Assembly (NCBI GenBank): GCA_037501455.1
Contig: CM074857.1
Coordinates: 104,503,501 to 104,567,500, forward strand
Length of the DNA: 64,000 nucleotides
DNA from: Lantana camara
Taxonomy: Eukaryota > Streptophyta > Magnoliopsida > Lamiales > Verbenaceae
Direction of reading: 5' to 3'
Below are positions 46,119 through 56,081 of the stretch, in pieces. Below the pieces are notes generated by a model. That model made no database searches. It was not told where the DNA came from and saw nothing but the letters and a program-made list of their open reading frames with translations. The translations under genes and the position numbers were made by a program. Within the stretch, counting starts at the first letter, position 1. Each line of letters begins with the position of its first letter.

Positions 46119-48656
46119 ATGGCGGAGCTAAAACCTAGCTCAAGTGGTGGAAAAGCGGACGTTAGAAGCATCCGGTGCCCGCACTGCGCCGGCCCCCTTT
46201 CCAAGGAGATGGTAAACCTTAAAATTGCTTTGATTTTTTGCTTTTAATTGTATGGTAATCTGATTCCTGAGTTTTGATTGGATTGCAGGAGACTAGCGAG
46301 TGGACCGTTCCTCCGCTAATCAGAGACAGCTTTTCCATGGTGTGAATATGGTTATTCTTCAGTTTATGTGTATGGGCATGTATTTGTTAGGGTATTTTAA
46401 TTTAGAGTTGTTTTAATTTCTTTTCTGTTATCAAATCAGATTGGATCGGCGGTCGGCGGAACTGCAGGAGCTTTTTATGGCTTCAACTTTGGTATGCTTT
46501 TGTTTTTACAGCTGTCTGTGATGATTTTTTTATTCTTCAATTGCGTTTCCTTTAGCTGGATTGTAGGTGCTTATGATTTACGGTTGGTGCAAATTGATTT
46601 GTTGGATTATTGTTCTTGGAGATGGATTTTTAGTTGTATCTCTTGCTTGCATCTGTCATGGTATGGTTGGTCGAGTTTTAGACTTTTAGCTATGTTCTTT
46701 ATTTAGTTACTCAGAACCCAAATGGCCAAACTGAAGCTACTAATTTGTAAAAGTTTTATGGGAAGTCATACTTTCTGATTGGTAATCAGTTTATTAATCT
46801 GCTGTGGCACTCCTTCAGCATGTGTTCAATCTCGAGGAGATACATAGCTGATAGCCCTATAGTTTGCTATTTTAATTTCCTTTTTTCATGAAGCTGTTGG
46901 GTGTTGGCAAATCCCATCAATTGGAAAAGTGAGTGTTAGAGTTTGGATAACGTTAGGATCAGGCAACATGTTAATGGAGAAATTTCAGGTGGAGAGATGA
47001 ACCACATGCATCATGAATTCTCTTTCTTATTACCGATTGTATGCATCAGAAGTGCTTGGTCTTTTGCTTGAACCTGTTTGGCTGTAGCTGCAAAAGCTCA
47101 TTGATGTATTTTCTATCATTTTATTTTGCTTGAAAGATGCAAATTTTACATTTCCTTTACGTGTAGCCATACAATCGTTAGCACATTGTAATAACGCTAG
47201 AAAGAAGATCGTCGGAGATTGATTTTGTGATTTGTATATCATCAAGTCAACTGTGTTACCATATTTTCATATATTCACTTGAAGTTAATTAATGTCCATG
47301 CTGATCTCTGCATTTTAGTTGTTCTGCTGGTGTGTGGAGTTATTGAAAAATATATTCTCACTTCATCCTCTCCTACATAAATACTTTTGCAGCTATGCCG
47401 ATTGTGAGGAGGTGGATTAAAGGACCCATGTGGTTGCAATTCCTTGTTGGTGTAAGTGTTTCGATGTCTGTTCTTGTATTTCCTTGAATGCATGCAATTG
47501 AATCTGTCACTGGACCTTGTTTCTCCTTCTATTTGCTTTCCTCTTGTACGATGGGTAGTGGATTTTGGCATCTATTAACATTTCAAATTTAGTAATGGCA
47601 TTCTCTTTATTTTTTGCTTAAGGAGGTAAGTTAAGTAGAAGTGTCTATTATTGATTGTAGTTTCACTGGAAGTGATAATATGTTTGCTGCTATATGATTC
47701 ACCAATGGCTTGTGAGTTGTGACACTGCAGTCAACACCCTTTCTGTTGTTTGGAGGTCTTTGTTTCTGTGTTAGCCAGTACACTGTTTTCTGGAGTATCA
47801 AATATGTTATATCTAACCATCATTTAACTTCTCTTGTGATTGTGTTCTCTCTTCCTCTTATTTTTTCTTATGTTCTGTAAATCTTTTGTGCAGGCCCCTC
47901 CAGTCATTGTTTTCTCATCTGGATGTGCCGGGTTAGCAGGTGCGATTTGCTTCCCATAGAACTCTGAATACTTGAAATGTGACTTGTAAAATATTTGGTT
48001 CCTCCTATTAATACTTGCTGATATAGTGTTTAAACTTGAAAGGAGTGAGTCAACAAGCGAATTTCTTGTTTCATACTTGCAACCCCAAAATATTAGGAGC
48101 ATAAAAAATCCACATGGAATTGAGAAAAAAAAAAGGATGGGAAAAGCGAGAAACCTTCATGCAACTTTTGCCATTCTATTATCATAAATTCAATCTCTCG
48201 AGAAATAGTTTCTAATATGGAAACTTCACATTTCATCTTCTCTATGAAAAACTAAGATTTAAATTGGAAAGAGGTGGTGGATGATTCTTAATTAGGAATT
48301 TAGGAAGAATAAATAATATATTTGTTCTCAGGTTTGAGGGAATTTAGATGTGCAACTTTATTAGCCACGTATTATTTGATGCTGTCGCCCATAGACATAA
48401 TGGTTCAGGGAAGTCTGCAAAATTCCTAAGAAAGCTCTTGTGGTTTTGTTCTTGCTAACCTTACCGTAAAATACAATATTTGATCTTTTACTTTCTACTG
48501 TTTACTTACCATGTTTATGACAATAACACCGCTTTAGCCCCAGTACATATCATGCCTTTCACATATTTTTGTGCAGGTGGTTCCATTCCTGCTCTAGCTC
48601 AACTTGCATCTTCATCTTATCATGCCGTGGTGTCGTCTCCACCTTCATCCTCATAA
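46119..48656 (+). CDS. Uncharacterised small plant membrane-type protein, six exons
   Basis: Exons are 46119-46211, 46289-46339, 46440-46491, 47393-47451, 47894-47939 and 48577-48656. All junctions are GT-AG and phases agree, giving 126 aa with no lesion. The N-terminus is hydrophilic with a CPHC motif (C20, C23), half of a zinc-ribbon-like pair, followed by SKEMETSEWTVPPLIRDSFS. Two hydrophobic, Gly/Ala-rich segments follow, at about residues 49-67 (IGSAVGGTAGAFYGFN) and 80-108 (APPVIVFSSGCAGLAGG). They are separated by a basic loop (VRRWIKGP) and a Ser-rich tail. I recall similar unannotated proteins across plants but no function. Mitochondrial or other inner-membrane location is possible but unproven. 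Site II motifs upstream suggest broad expression. Confidence 0.83.
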
Positions 48657-50156
48657 AGTCTGAAAAATTTACTGATTCTTGAACATTCTTCCCTCTTTAT
48701 TTACTAATGAAGGGAGGAATTAAAGGGTTCGGGCATTATGAATTCTCAACAGTTTCTTTAGTTAATATTAGCACATATGGCCCGTATCCCTCTCATATAC
48801 AAACTTTTGGTTGGAACCACCAGTAATTTCTACAATTAGCCATATATGCACGTCGAATGTGTACTTGCAAATGCTGGAATTGCATGTAAAGTTTGTCAAA
48901 TCGTCTAGAAAGGTACTCTTTCTAAATTTAACCTTTTTTTATCTTTCAAAATACGTCCCTTTTCAGCATCACTACATTTTTGAATTGTTAAGTTATAATG
49001 TTCGGGCAACCCCTCCTTATGAACTAGCTTTTGGGGTGAGTTTGTGTTAGCCCCTAGGCCTTATCCATATCGACTAACTACCTACTAATGTTTGTCGAAC
49101 CCTCACTTATTAGCTAGCTTTCGGGATGAGTTAGGCTAGACACATACTACGTAACATGTATAAGCAAACACACAAGTGCAAGGATTTTATGTTCGTTTAT
49201 TACCTTGTTTAGCTTACGGGAATCTAACTGCTCTAATGTCCTTTTCCAGCTCTATGATGTATGCAATCACCCGTATGATGCTACAAATACGGTATATGAC
49301 CTAACCACTCAGAACGCAGTTGGTATATACTATACACCCGTCTATTCCATTTTACGGCCTTACACTATTTGCCCCCGAACTACCCGTCAGAAAAGACGGG
49401 TTTATGTTTCTTTCTTGGCTGTTAACCTATTCAGAGCTTGGCATTGCTCACTCCAATCATTTCCAAGACAAAATGCCTTTTGTGGATGTTGAGATTGATT
49501 GCAGGAAAAGGTACAAAACCAGCCCGTGAATTGGTGAATTTTGGCTCAGAGGTACTAGAAGTTGCCATAAAGCGCTGGTCCAGAAGATTCTCCATGGTAA
49601 GCAGACAGGGGTACAAGTTGTTAAAGTGCAAGAAATCAGCATGAAATTGGGACCTCCAATATGCTTAGTCTTGTGTCCTAAATGAATAGAGTGACTGATA
49701 ATTGGGATCCAAACAAGGTTGCCCATGTGCATTATTGGAGGATCAAGCATCTTTTGGGGGCCACTTCCATGTGCTACTTGCAGTCCTTGATTCTTTTTCT
49801 TTCTTCCTTCCTTCTTCTTACTCTTAAACACTACTGTAAACTTCTCCATTCACAATTTCCCCCATAGGGAAACAGTGTAAGTTAGGATGGGATGAGAGGG
49901 GGCCGGGGCCGGTAAGAACGATCGTATCGTATCTTCTCGTATTTGAGGTTATACATACGTAAGTATAGTAATTGCAATGAGACTGAAGAGGGTAGGTACG
50001 AATAATCATGTACGTATAATCAGAATGAGACGGAAGAGAGAGAGAGGGATGGTAAGAATAGTCGTACCTTTTCATATACAAGGTTATATCATATATGTGT
50101 GTGCACATTTATAATGTATGAATATAAATACGGCGATATGGACAGGACATGATATG
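48657..50156. other. Spacer with possible old LTR-like debris
   Basis: Near 49000-49140 two degenerate copies of an AACCCTCMYTTATKARCTAGCTTT-like phrase resemble remnants of copia-type LTRs. Short ORFs (49205-49644) have no recognised homology. No intact gene. Confidence 0.4.
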
Positions 50157-50164
50157 GATACGGT

Positions 50165-50476
50165 CAGTGGTGGAGCCAGAAATTTCGGTAAGGGGGGTCG
50201 ACTAAAGCATAATATTAACAAAAGAATAACAAGTGAAATTCAAACTATTTTTTTAAAGTACTTATAAGTTTATATCTTACAAATGTCTATGTCGATTACC
50301 CATATTTACTATATTGATCCTTGTTAGTATTAATTTTGACTTTAGTGAGGGGGTCAATAATGAAAATTTTCATAAAATTATATATACATATATCTATATA
50401 TTTATATAATAAAAAACAAAAATAAAAATTGAGAGGGGTCAATTGTACCCCTCAGTCTAATGTGGCTCCGCCACTG
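50165..50476. mobile_element. hAT-type MITE (312 bp)
   Basis: Inverted ends CAGTGGTGGAGCCA / TGGCTCCGCCACTG. Flanks GATACGGT (50157-50164) and GATACGAC (50477-50484) agree in six of eight bases, consistent with an aged 8-bp hAT duplication. No coding. Confidence 0.85.
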
Positions 50477-50850
50477 GATACGACGACATGATTATTTGAT
50501 ACTATACGATAAAATAACATTAGTAAAAGTGGGGTGGATTCGAGTTAAATACCCAAAAAGATATGTACATTGTTAGGGAAGTTGACGATTTCGAACTCTA
50601 CTCATAATTGTGAATTTGGAGGGATGTTGGGCGGAAAATGAGCAAACTTGTCTTTTTCTTTTTTTTTTTCTTTCGGTCCACAATGAGCAAACTTGTCAAA
50701 TCTTTATTTCTTTGATGGGGAATGCATATAAATAATTAAAAGATTGATGCTTTGATCGGAAACATGAATATCTAGGTATTATATTATTTCTCTCATTGAC
50801 CCCACTAACAAAGTTTGAAATTTACATGGAATAGAATCATGTATCATATT

Positions 50851-50851
50851 T

Positions 50852-50882
<31 letters not shown>
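50851..50882 (+). mobile_element. Orphan poly(A) retroposition with 16-bp target duplication
   Basis: Only TC plus about 30 A residues lie between AATCATGTATCATATT (50835-50850) and AATCATGTATCACATT (50883-50898). This is what an L1-type insertion truncated to its tail leaves. Confidence 0.7.
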
Positions 50883-50888
<6 letters not shown>

Positions 50889-50949
50889 GTATCACATTAA
50901 AAGATAAAAAAGGACTTCCCCCCTTCAAAATTATCTATATATAAATAAA

Positions 50950-51947
50950 GAGAAAATTGCATTTTTGGTCCCATAGGATATAGGTCATTTTTTTTTTGGT
51001 CCCGAAGTTTTTAAATCGTTCCGCACTTTTAGTTTTTTTGACAAATATAGTCCCAACGTGAAAATTTTTCAATATTAATCCCAAAAAATTTAGAAATATA
51101 TATTATAATATTTTTCCTTAATTAAAAAATACGTATCAAATATTAGGAAAAATTTAAAAGAATACCAACCACAAGATATGCATTTTATTTTTAAAATAAA
51201 TAATAAATTATTACATTTTAAAGTATAAGTATTACTTTAAAATTATAAAAAAAAAACATATACATAATTAACATAATTAATAAAATAATCTTCAATATTG
51301 CATTTAGTTAAAAATATATAAAATAAAAAATAATTAATATATATGGCTACTAATTGAAAATAAAATATTGATGTTATTTTTGAATTCTCATTAAATATAT
51401 ATGGCTACTAATTACTTTTTAATTTTTTAATTAATATTATATTACTGAATAAAATATATATAAATTTTCTGTTATTTTCAATTTTAACTAAACCCAACGT
51501 TAATTATTTTAAATAAATACAATCTTATATATATAAGAAATATTTAAGTATTATAAATATTAATTATCTTCAATTTTTTATTTTACATATTTTTAACTAA
51601 ATTCAATATTGAAGATTATTTTATTAATTATGTTATTATGTATATGTTTTTATTTTTTTATTTTATAATTTTAAAGTAATACTTATACTTTAAAATATAA
51701 TAATTTATTATTTATTATAAAAATAAAATGCATATCATGTGGTTGGTATTCTTTTAAAAATTTCCTAATATTTGATATGTATTTTTTAATTAAGGAAAAA
51801 TATTATAAATAAATATTTCTAAATTATTGGGACTAATATTGAAAAAAATTCACTTTGGGACTACATTTGTCGAAAAACTAAAAGTACGGGACGATTTAAA
51901 AACTACGGTTGGCCTATTTCCTATAGGACAAAAAATGCAATTTTCTC
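50950..51947. mobile_element. Mutator-like fold-back MITE, ~1 kb, arms >300 bp
   Basis: The ends are GAGAAAATTGCATTTTT and its complement. Complementarity continues through ATAGGA, GACTA...CCAA, ATATTTGATACGT and CATGATATGCATTTTAT-like blocks to at least 300 bp per arm. Flanks TATAAATAAA (50940-50949) and TATGAATAAA (51948-51957) match in nine of ten bases, fitting a 9-10-bp Mutator duplication. Non-coding. Confidence 0.85.
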
Positions 51948-52574
51948 TATGAATAAATTACCATGAGCTAATATATCGTACAATAAATCCCGGCGATACG
52001 AACAAAATGATATAATAATTTTTTAAATTTTCTAAAGGAAAAGTATCCAATATAATAAAATAATATTTTTAAAAATTTTCGTGCATCAGAGTACGACCCC
52101 ACCGGCAGAGTTCGTGGCTCCGCTCCCTGACTGTATGGTTTCCCTACCATGGGTCGGACATATTTCAAAAACTCTAAAATAGTGTGCACTAGAAAAATCT
52201 TGAAACTGTCATGAATCCAACTTCTTTTTCATGATATGGTGTCATTCAAAACCAGAACTACCTTTCTCCCCTGCATCTCATGCACCAATACAGACAAAAA
52301 GAGGGAAGAGCAACAATACAGACACAATAAAATCTTGCTTCACCAACCAAGAAAGCTAGAATAAATACTGCAAAAAAAAAAGAAAAAAACTTCACATAGT
52401 TTGCTTAAGAGCAACTACTCTGGACAAAATTAATCTATCTTTTCCGGTAGTAGTAGAAGGAATACTAGTATTGTAAATTCAGACATCTCAAATCTGCACC
52501 ATATATTTTCTACAAACTCGGGACCAAAATTCGTCGAGGCGGAACACCAAAATGTGCGAAAAGAAACGACGCCA

Positions 52575-53355
52575 TCACCTATGGCACACGCATTTGTAGT
52601 GATAGGCGCTGTTTATGGGGTCGTTGCCCTCAACCGGCACTTGCTCGGCCCTGCACTTGTATCTGCATCCTCTGCATTCGTTGTAGGTGCACGTTGGAGC
52701 TACTGATCCGATCAATAATCTTCTCGGATTATCCTGCACGCTTACTTATTGTTATTTTTTCTTACGAAATCGAGGAAAATCAAGAAAAACTTATCAACAA
52801 GTGCAATGCCTCTTGTCTGACCTTGAGGTTTGCTTCTACTTGTGGTGGTGATGAAGTGTGGTAATCTGGATTGTGATTGTGAAGTACCATGTGAACTCTA
52901 GACCCTGTGGCATCTGGCATTGGGTAGAATGCTGAGAGTTAGATAAGAAAATGAAAACTTTTGCAATGTAATGTAGAAATAAGTGAAGTTTTGAGTTAGT
53001 TTATGCATTAAAAGTGCAAGAAAATGGGAAATATATGGATAACTTTAATGAAAAGTTAGCTAGTTTTGAGCATCCAAATGAGAAAGAACACAAGAAATGT
53101 GAAATGCATAACCAAACTAAACATTTAAGCTGAAATTACACAAAAACCCAGTCAGATTATGCATTACAAAGAAACAAACATATACATGTTAAATTGCATC
53201 TTATCAGCAATGCAGAAAAAGCAACATGACATGAGTAGCAAGAACTGAGAGAAGAAAGAAGCGTATGAATCGGTACCTTTGACGAGGAGGGCTGCGAAAA
53301 ACGAGGCGACGAAGAGCAGCTGAAAGATGGGATGATGCTTCTTCACATTTGCCAT
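52575..53355 (-). CDS. EPFL9: EPFL9 / STOMAGEN secreted peptide precursor
   Basis: Secreted cysteine-rich peptide that promotes stomatal formation by competing with EPF1/EPF2 at ERECTA-family/TMM receptors. Exons are 53355-53277, 52931-52822 and 52733-52575 (GT-AG introns of 345 and 88 bp), giving 115 aa. Residues 1-26 form a hydrophobic signal sequence (FQLLFVASFFAALLV). The middle is a variable propeptide. The last 45 residues (Ile71-Arg115) match the mature stomagen peptide closely, including TCTYNECRGCRYKC and EQVPVEGNDPINSAYHY. All six cysteines are present (78, 83, 86, 90, 111, 113). Mature length equals that of the Arabidopsis peptide. The start at 53355 is the only Met that leads into the signal sequence. 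Expression should be in mesophyll by analogy; the sequence does not show this. Confidence 0.95.
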
Positions 53356-54369
53356 AATTGTGTTGCCTTATTCGTATAGGAACAATAGTAGTTGTTGATG
53401 CCAAACAGTAAGTATGTATGTGTGGAATATGGATAGTTCAAAGGACAAAAGGGATATGAAATATAGATAGGAAGAAAGAATAGAGCTGGCTGTGGATGAA
53501 TACTGACCATAAGGAGATAGACTGGCTAAATATGCAGAACTGCAAAAACACAAGAGGTCCCCAACTGGCAAAAATAATAATAAATTAAAATTCAAATATA
53601 TCAAAATAAAATCATATATATATATATATATACATGCACATATGTATCATTATACGATATTTATATATGATAGGCGTAACGGGCTTATGTAAGATTTCTG
53701 TTTATGATAGTCATGTTGTGGGGCTGTTATTGGATGTCAACTTGTGTGCTACGAGACTCGATTTTTTATTTGGATTGTACATGATTCGGATGTATCCCGT
53801 TTTAGGTGTCGTTTTTATATATAAGGGGTCAATGTCATCGGTAAAAAATGGGCATCTAAGACCGGTTTGAAATTATATATATGTGTGTGTAGTGCTTTCC
53901 ATAGACCTACAAAATCTTGTATAGTATCTTTCAAAATTGCCATTATTTTATTTCTGCCTCATGTTAAGGAAAATGATGTAAGAGTAAGGGGATGTTCCAA
54001 ATTATTTATTTCTTTTTGGACTTAGGAACAAATTCTTAATGGTCCAACTTTTGTGCATGTTTGTAGTCAATAGCTTATTGTGCAAGTGGGATTGTGCTTG
54101 TAGGTACAAAACAACATTAACAATTTGTTGTTATTATGGAGATTTAAAGCTCGACTAATTTACTGCTCGATACGCTAGAAATAACTCATTTATGTTTTTC
54201 TTTAAATTTTCAAATATTATAACATGTCTAGAATAAAAAGAACAGTCGATAGTCATGACTGCTCTCCCTCCACACATTTGAAAATAAGTTTAATTACTTA
54301 CTCAAAGCTCGAGATCAAATTTTCAAAATTTTAACGATAAATACAAATTTAATTTAAAAATAGTTTAAA
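53356..54369. other. EPFL9 upstream region and spacer
   Basis: Holds the EPFL9 promoter/5' UTR on the minus strand. A (TA)n run lies at 53614-53631. No second gene was recognised. Confidence 0.5.
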
Positions 54370-54377
54370 AGTTCGAC

Positions 54378-54604
54378 CTATGATGCACGGACACTTCTAA
54401 AAATATCATTTTGCCGTGTCGTGTTATGCCGTGTCGTGTCGGACACCGTGTCGGACATTCCTTACATGGGAAATTCAAGAAAAATTATGCCGTGTCGTGT
54501 CGGACACCGTGTCGGACACTCCTTACGTGGGAAATTCAAGAAAAAAACCGTATCGCCGTATCAGTATCGTATCATATCCGTATCGCCGTGTCCGTGCATC
54601 ATAG
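54378..54604. mobile_element. hAT-type MITE (227 bp) with internal tandem repeat
   Basis: Perfect inverted ends CTATGATGCACGGACAC / GTGTCCGTGCATCATAG with a perfect 8-bp duplication AGTTCGAC (54370-54377, 54605-54612). Inside are two copies of about 66 bp (ATGCCGTGTCGTGTCGGACA...AATTCAAGAAAAA) and CCGTATC repeats. ORFs across it are repeat artefacts. Confidence 0.92.
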
Positions 54605-54612
54605 AGTTCGAC

Positions 54613-55539
54613 TTGTTTACGTCTCTAGACGGAATCCTTCCCCAGTCCCCAATAATTGTCGGGGGAATTAGGTTAAAACTTTTGAGGTTACAAAAAATGT
54701 CTATTGAAAAAATTGAAACTTGGGAATCCAAACAAAAATGCAAGTTAGACAAGAAGATTTTAAGTGGGCCATCAAAGAAAAGAATAGATTCCATCCTCCT
54801 CCCAAATGCAAGACATACTAATGCTAAAAGAAAACTTGAAATTTATCTCAAATTTCTAATTAATTTTTCAAAATTGAAATAATCAAACATATTATATGCC
54901 CCTTAATTTAAAGGGTTTTTTCAATTTTGTAAAAGAAATTCAATTAATACATCTTAAATTACCATATCTTAAAGGGCCTCAAAATAGAAGAAAGGGACAA
55001 GATTGAGATGAGAAAATAAAATTTACTAGAGATGGGCCTACCAATAAAGCTGAAACCCAATGATTTGATGTTCTTTCAAGAATATGTTCGTTATACTTAT
55101 TCCCACGAGAGGAAGAAAAAGAAATTTTAAATTAACCATTTAAAAATACTAGATGTTTTCAAAAAATATATATTTCTTCAAGATATTTTTAAACAACTTT
55201 AACCACTACTTCAAATATATAACAATATAAATAAATAATTGGTAATGTTATAGGCATGCATAAATGAATATATCAAACAAAATATATTATATTTATGTCC
55301 TTTCATAGATATTTAAAAGAGTAATATTTCTTTTGACATCAACCGTTTGTAAATTGTCAACAGTAGTTGGTCCAAAAGGTTATGGTCCTTTTTCTTCGAA
55401 TCTCTCTGGCCACTCTGATCCTTTGTAAATTGAATCGTGTATTTAAAAGAAAAACCCTTTGTAAATTGAATAGGGTTTATAAATTATAATTATCTATTTA
55501 TATTTCAAGATTTGGCCCAAGTCATGTGAAAAAAAAAGC
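54613..55539. other. AT-rich spacer, no gene seen
   Basis: No coding homology. The AsnRS tandem duplication begins to show homology near its right end. Confidence 0.5.
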
Positions 55540-55625
55540 CCAATTCTTGGGTGTAATTTCATAAAAGTTGGAAAAAGAAAAGAAAATATAAATAAATAAT
55601 CAAATAAGTGTTGTCTTGTTAGCCT

Positions 55626-55719
55626 TATGGAGATTTACGTATATATCCTTAGCCTAAAAGTTTTTCTTAAAATATGGAGATTTACGTATATATCCTTAGC
55701 CTAAAAGTTTTTCTTAAAA
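55626..55719. repeat. 47-bp tandem duplication upstream of AsnRS-like gene 1
   Basis: Two near-identical units containing TATGGAGATTTACGTATATA and CTTAGCCTAAAAGTTTTTC. A single diverged unit occurs in the second copy near 61700. Confidence 0.9.
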
Positions 55720-55924
55720 AAAAAATCAAATTATTAATATTTATCCATAGAAAAAAAATATTTAAAAATCAGTTAAAAGTATGAAAACTCCCGCGAAATT
55801 CCCACCTTTTCAAGAATACCAAACCTTCTTCTTCATCATCATAGTACTCTGTCTCAAACAATCCCTTTTCCCTTCTCTCTTCAAACAGTCTCCCCCAACT
55901 ACTTCCCAAGCAAAGCATCCTTTT

Positions 55925-55972
55925 ACACACACACACACACTGTGTGTGTATATATATATATACACACGCATA
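55925..55972. repeat. (CA)n-(TG)n-(TA)n microsatellite in the presumed 5' UTR
   Basis: Self-complementary CA/TG runs followed by TA repeats, about 110-155 bp before the ATG. The second copy keeps a similar tract at about 61990-62030. Confidence 0.88.
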
Positions 55973-56081
55973 TACCAACCCCATAGAAACCACTCCAAGA
56001 AAACCTTTCACCTCAAAGCTTCTTCTCTTAATCCCATCAAGAATCTTAACTTCCTCCGAATCACCTCAATTTTCAAGAAAA

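Noticed and set aside
49205..49644. Possible exon-like ORFs downstream of the 46119 gene
   Set aside because: No homology, no consistent splice structure, and nearby LTR-like debris.
54411..54671. Short spaced repeats that superficially resemble a CRISPR-like array
   Set aside because: There are only two 66-bp tandem units inside a hAT MITE with perfect TIRs and TSD, in a plant genome.
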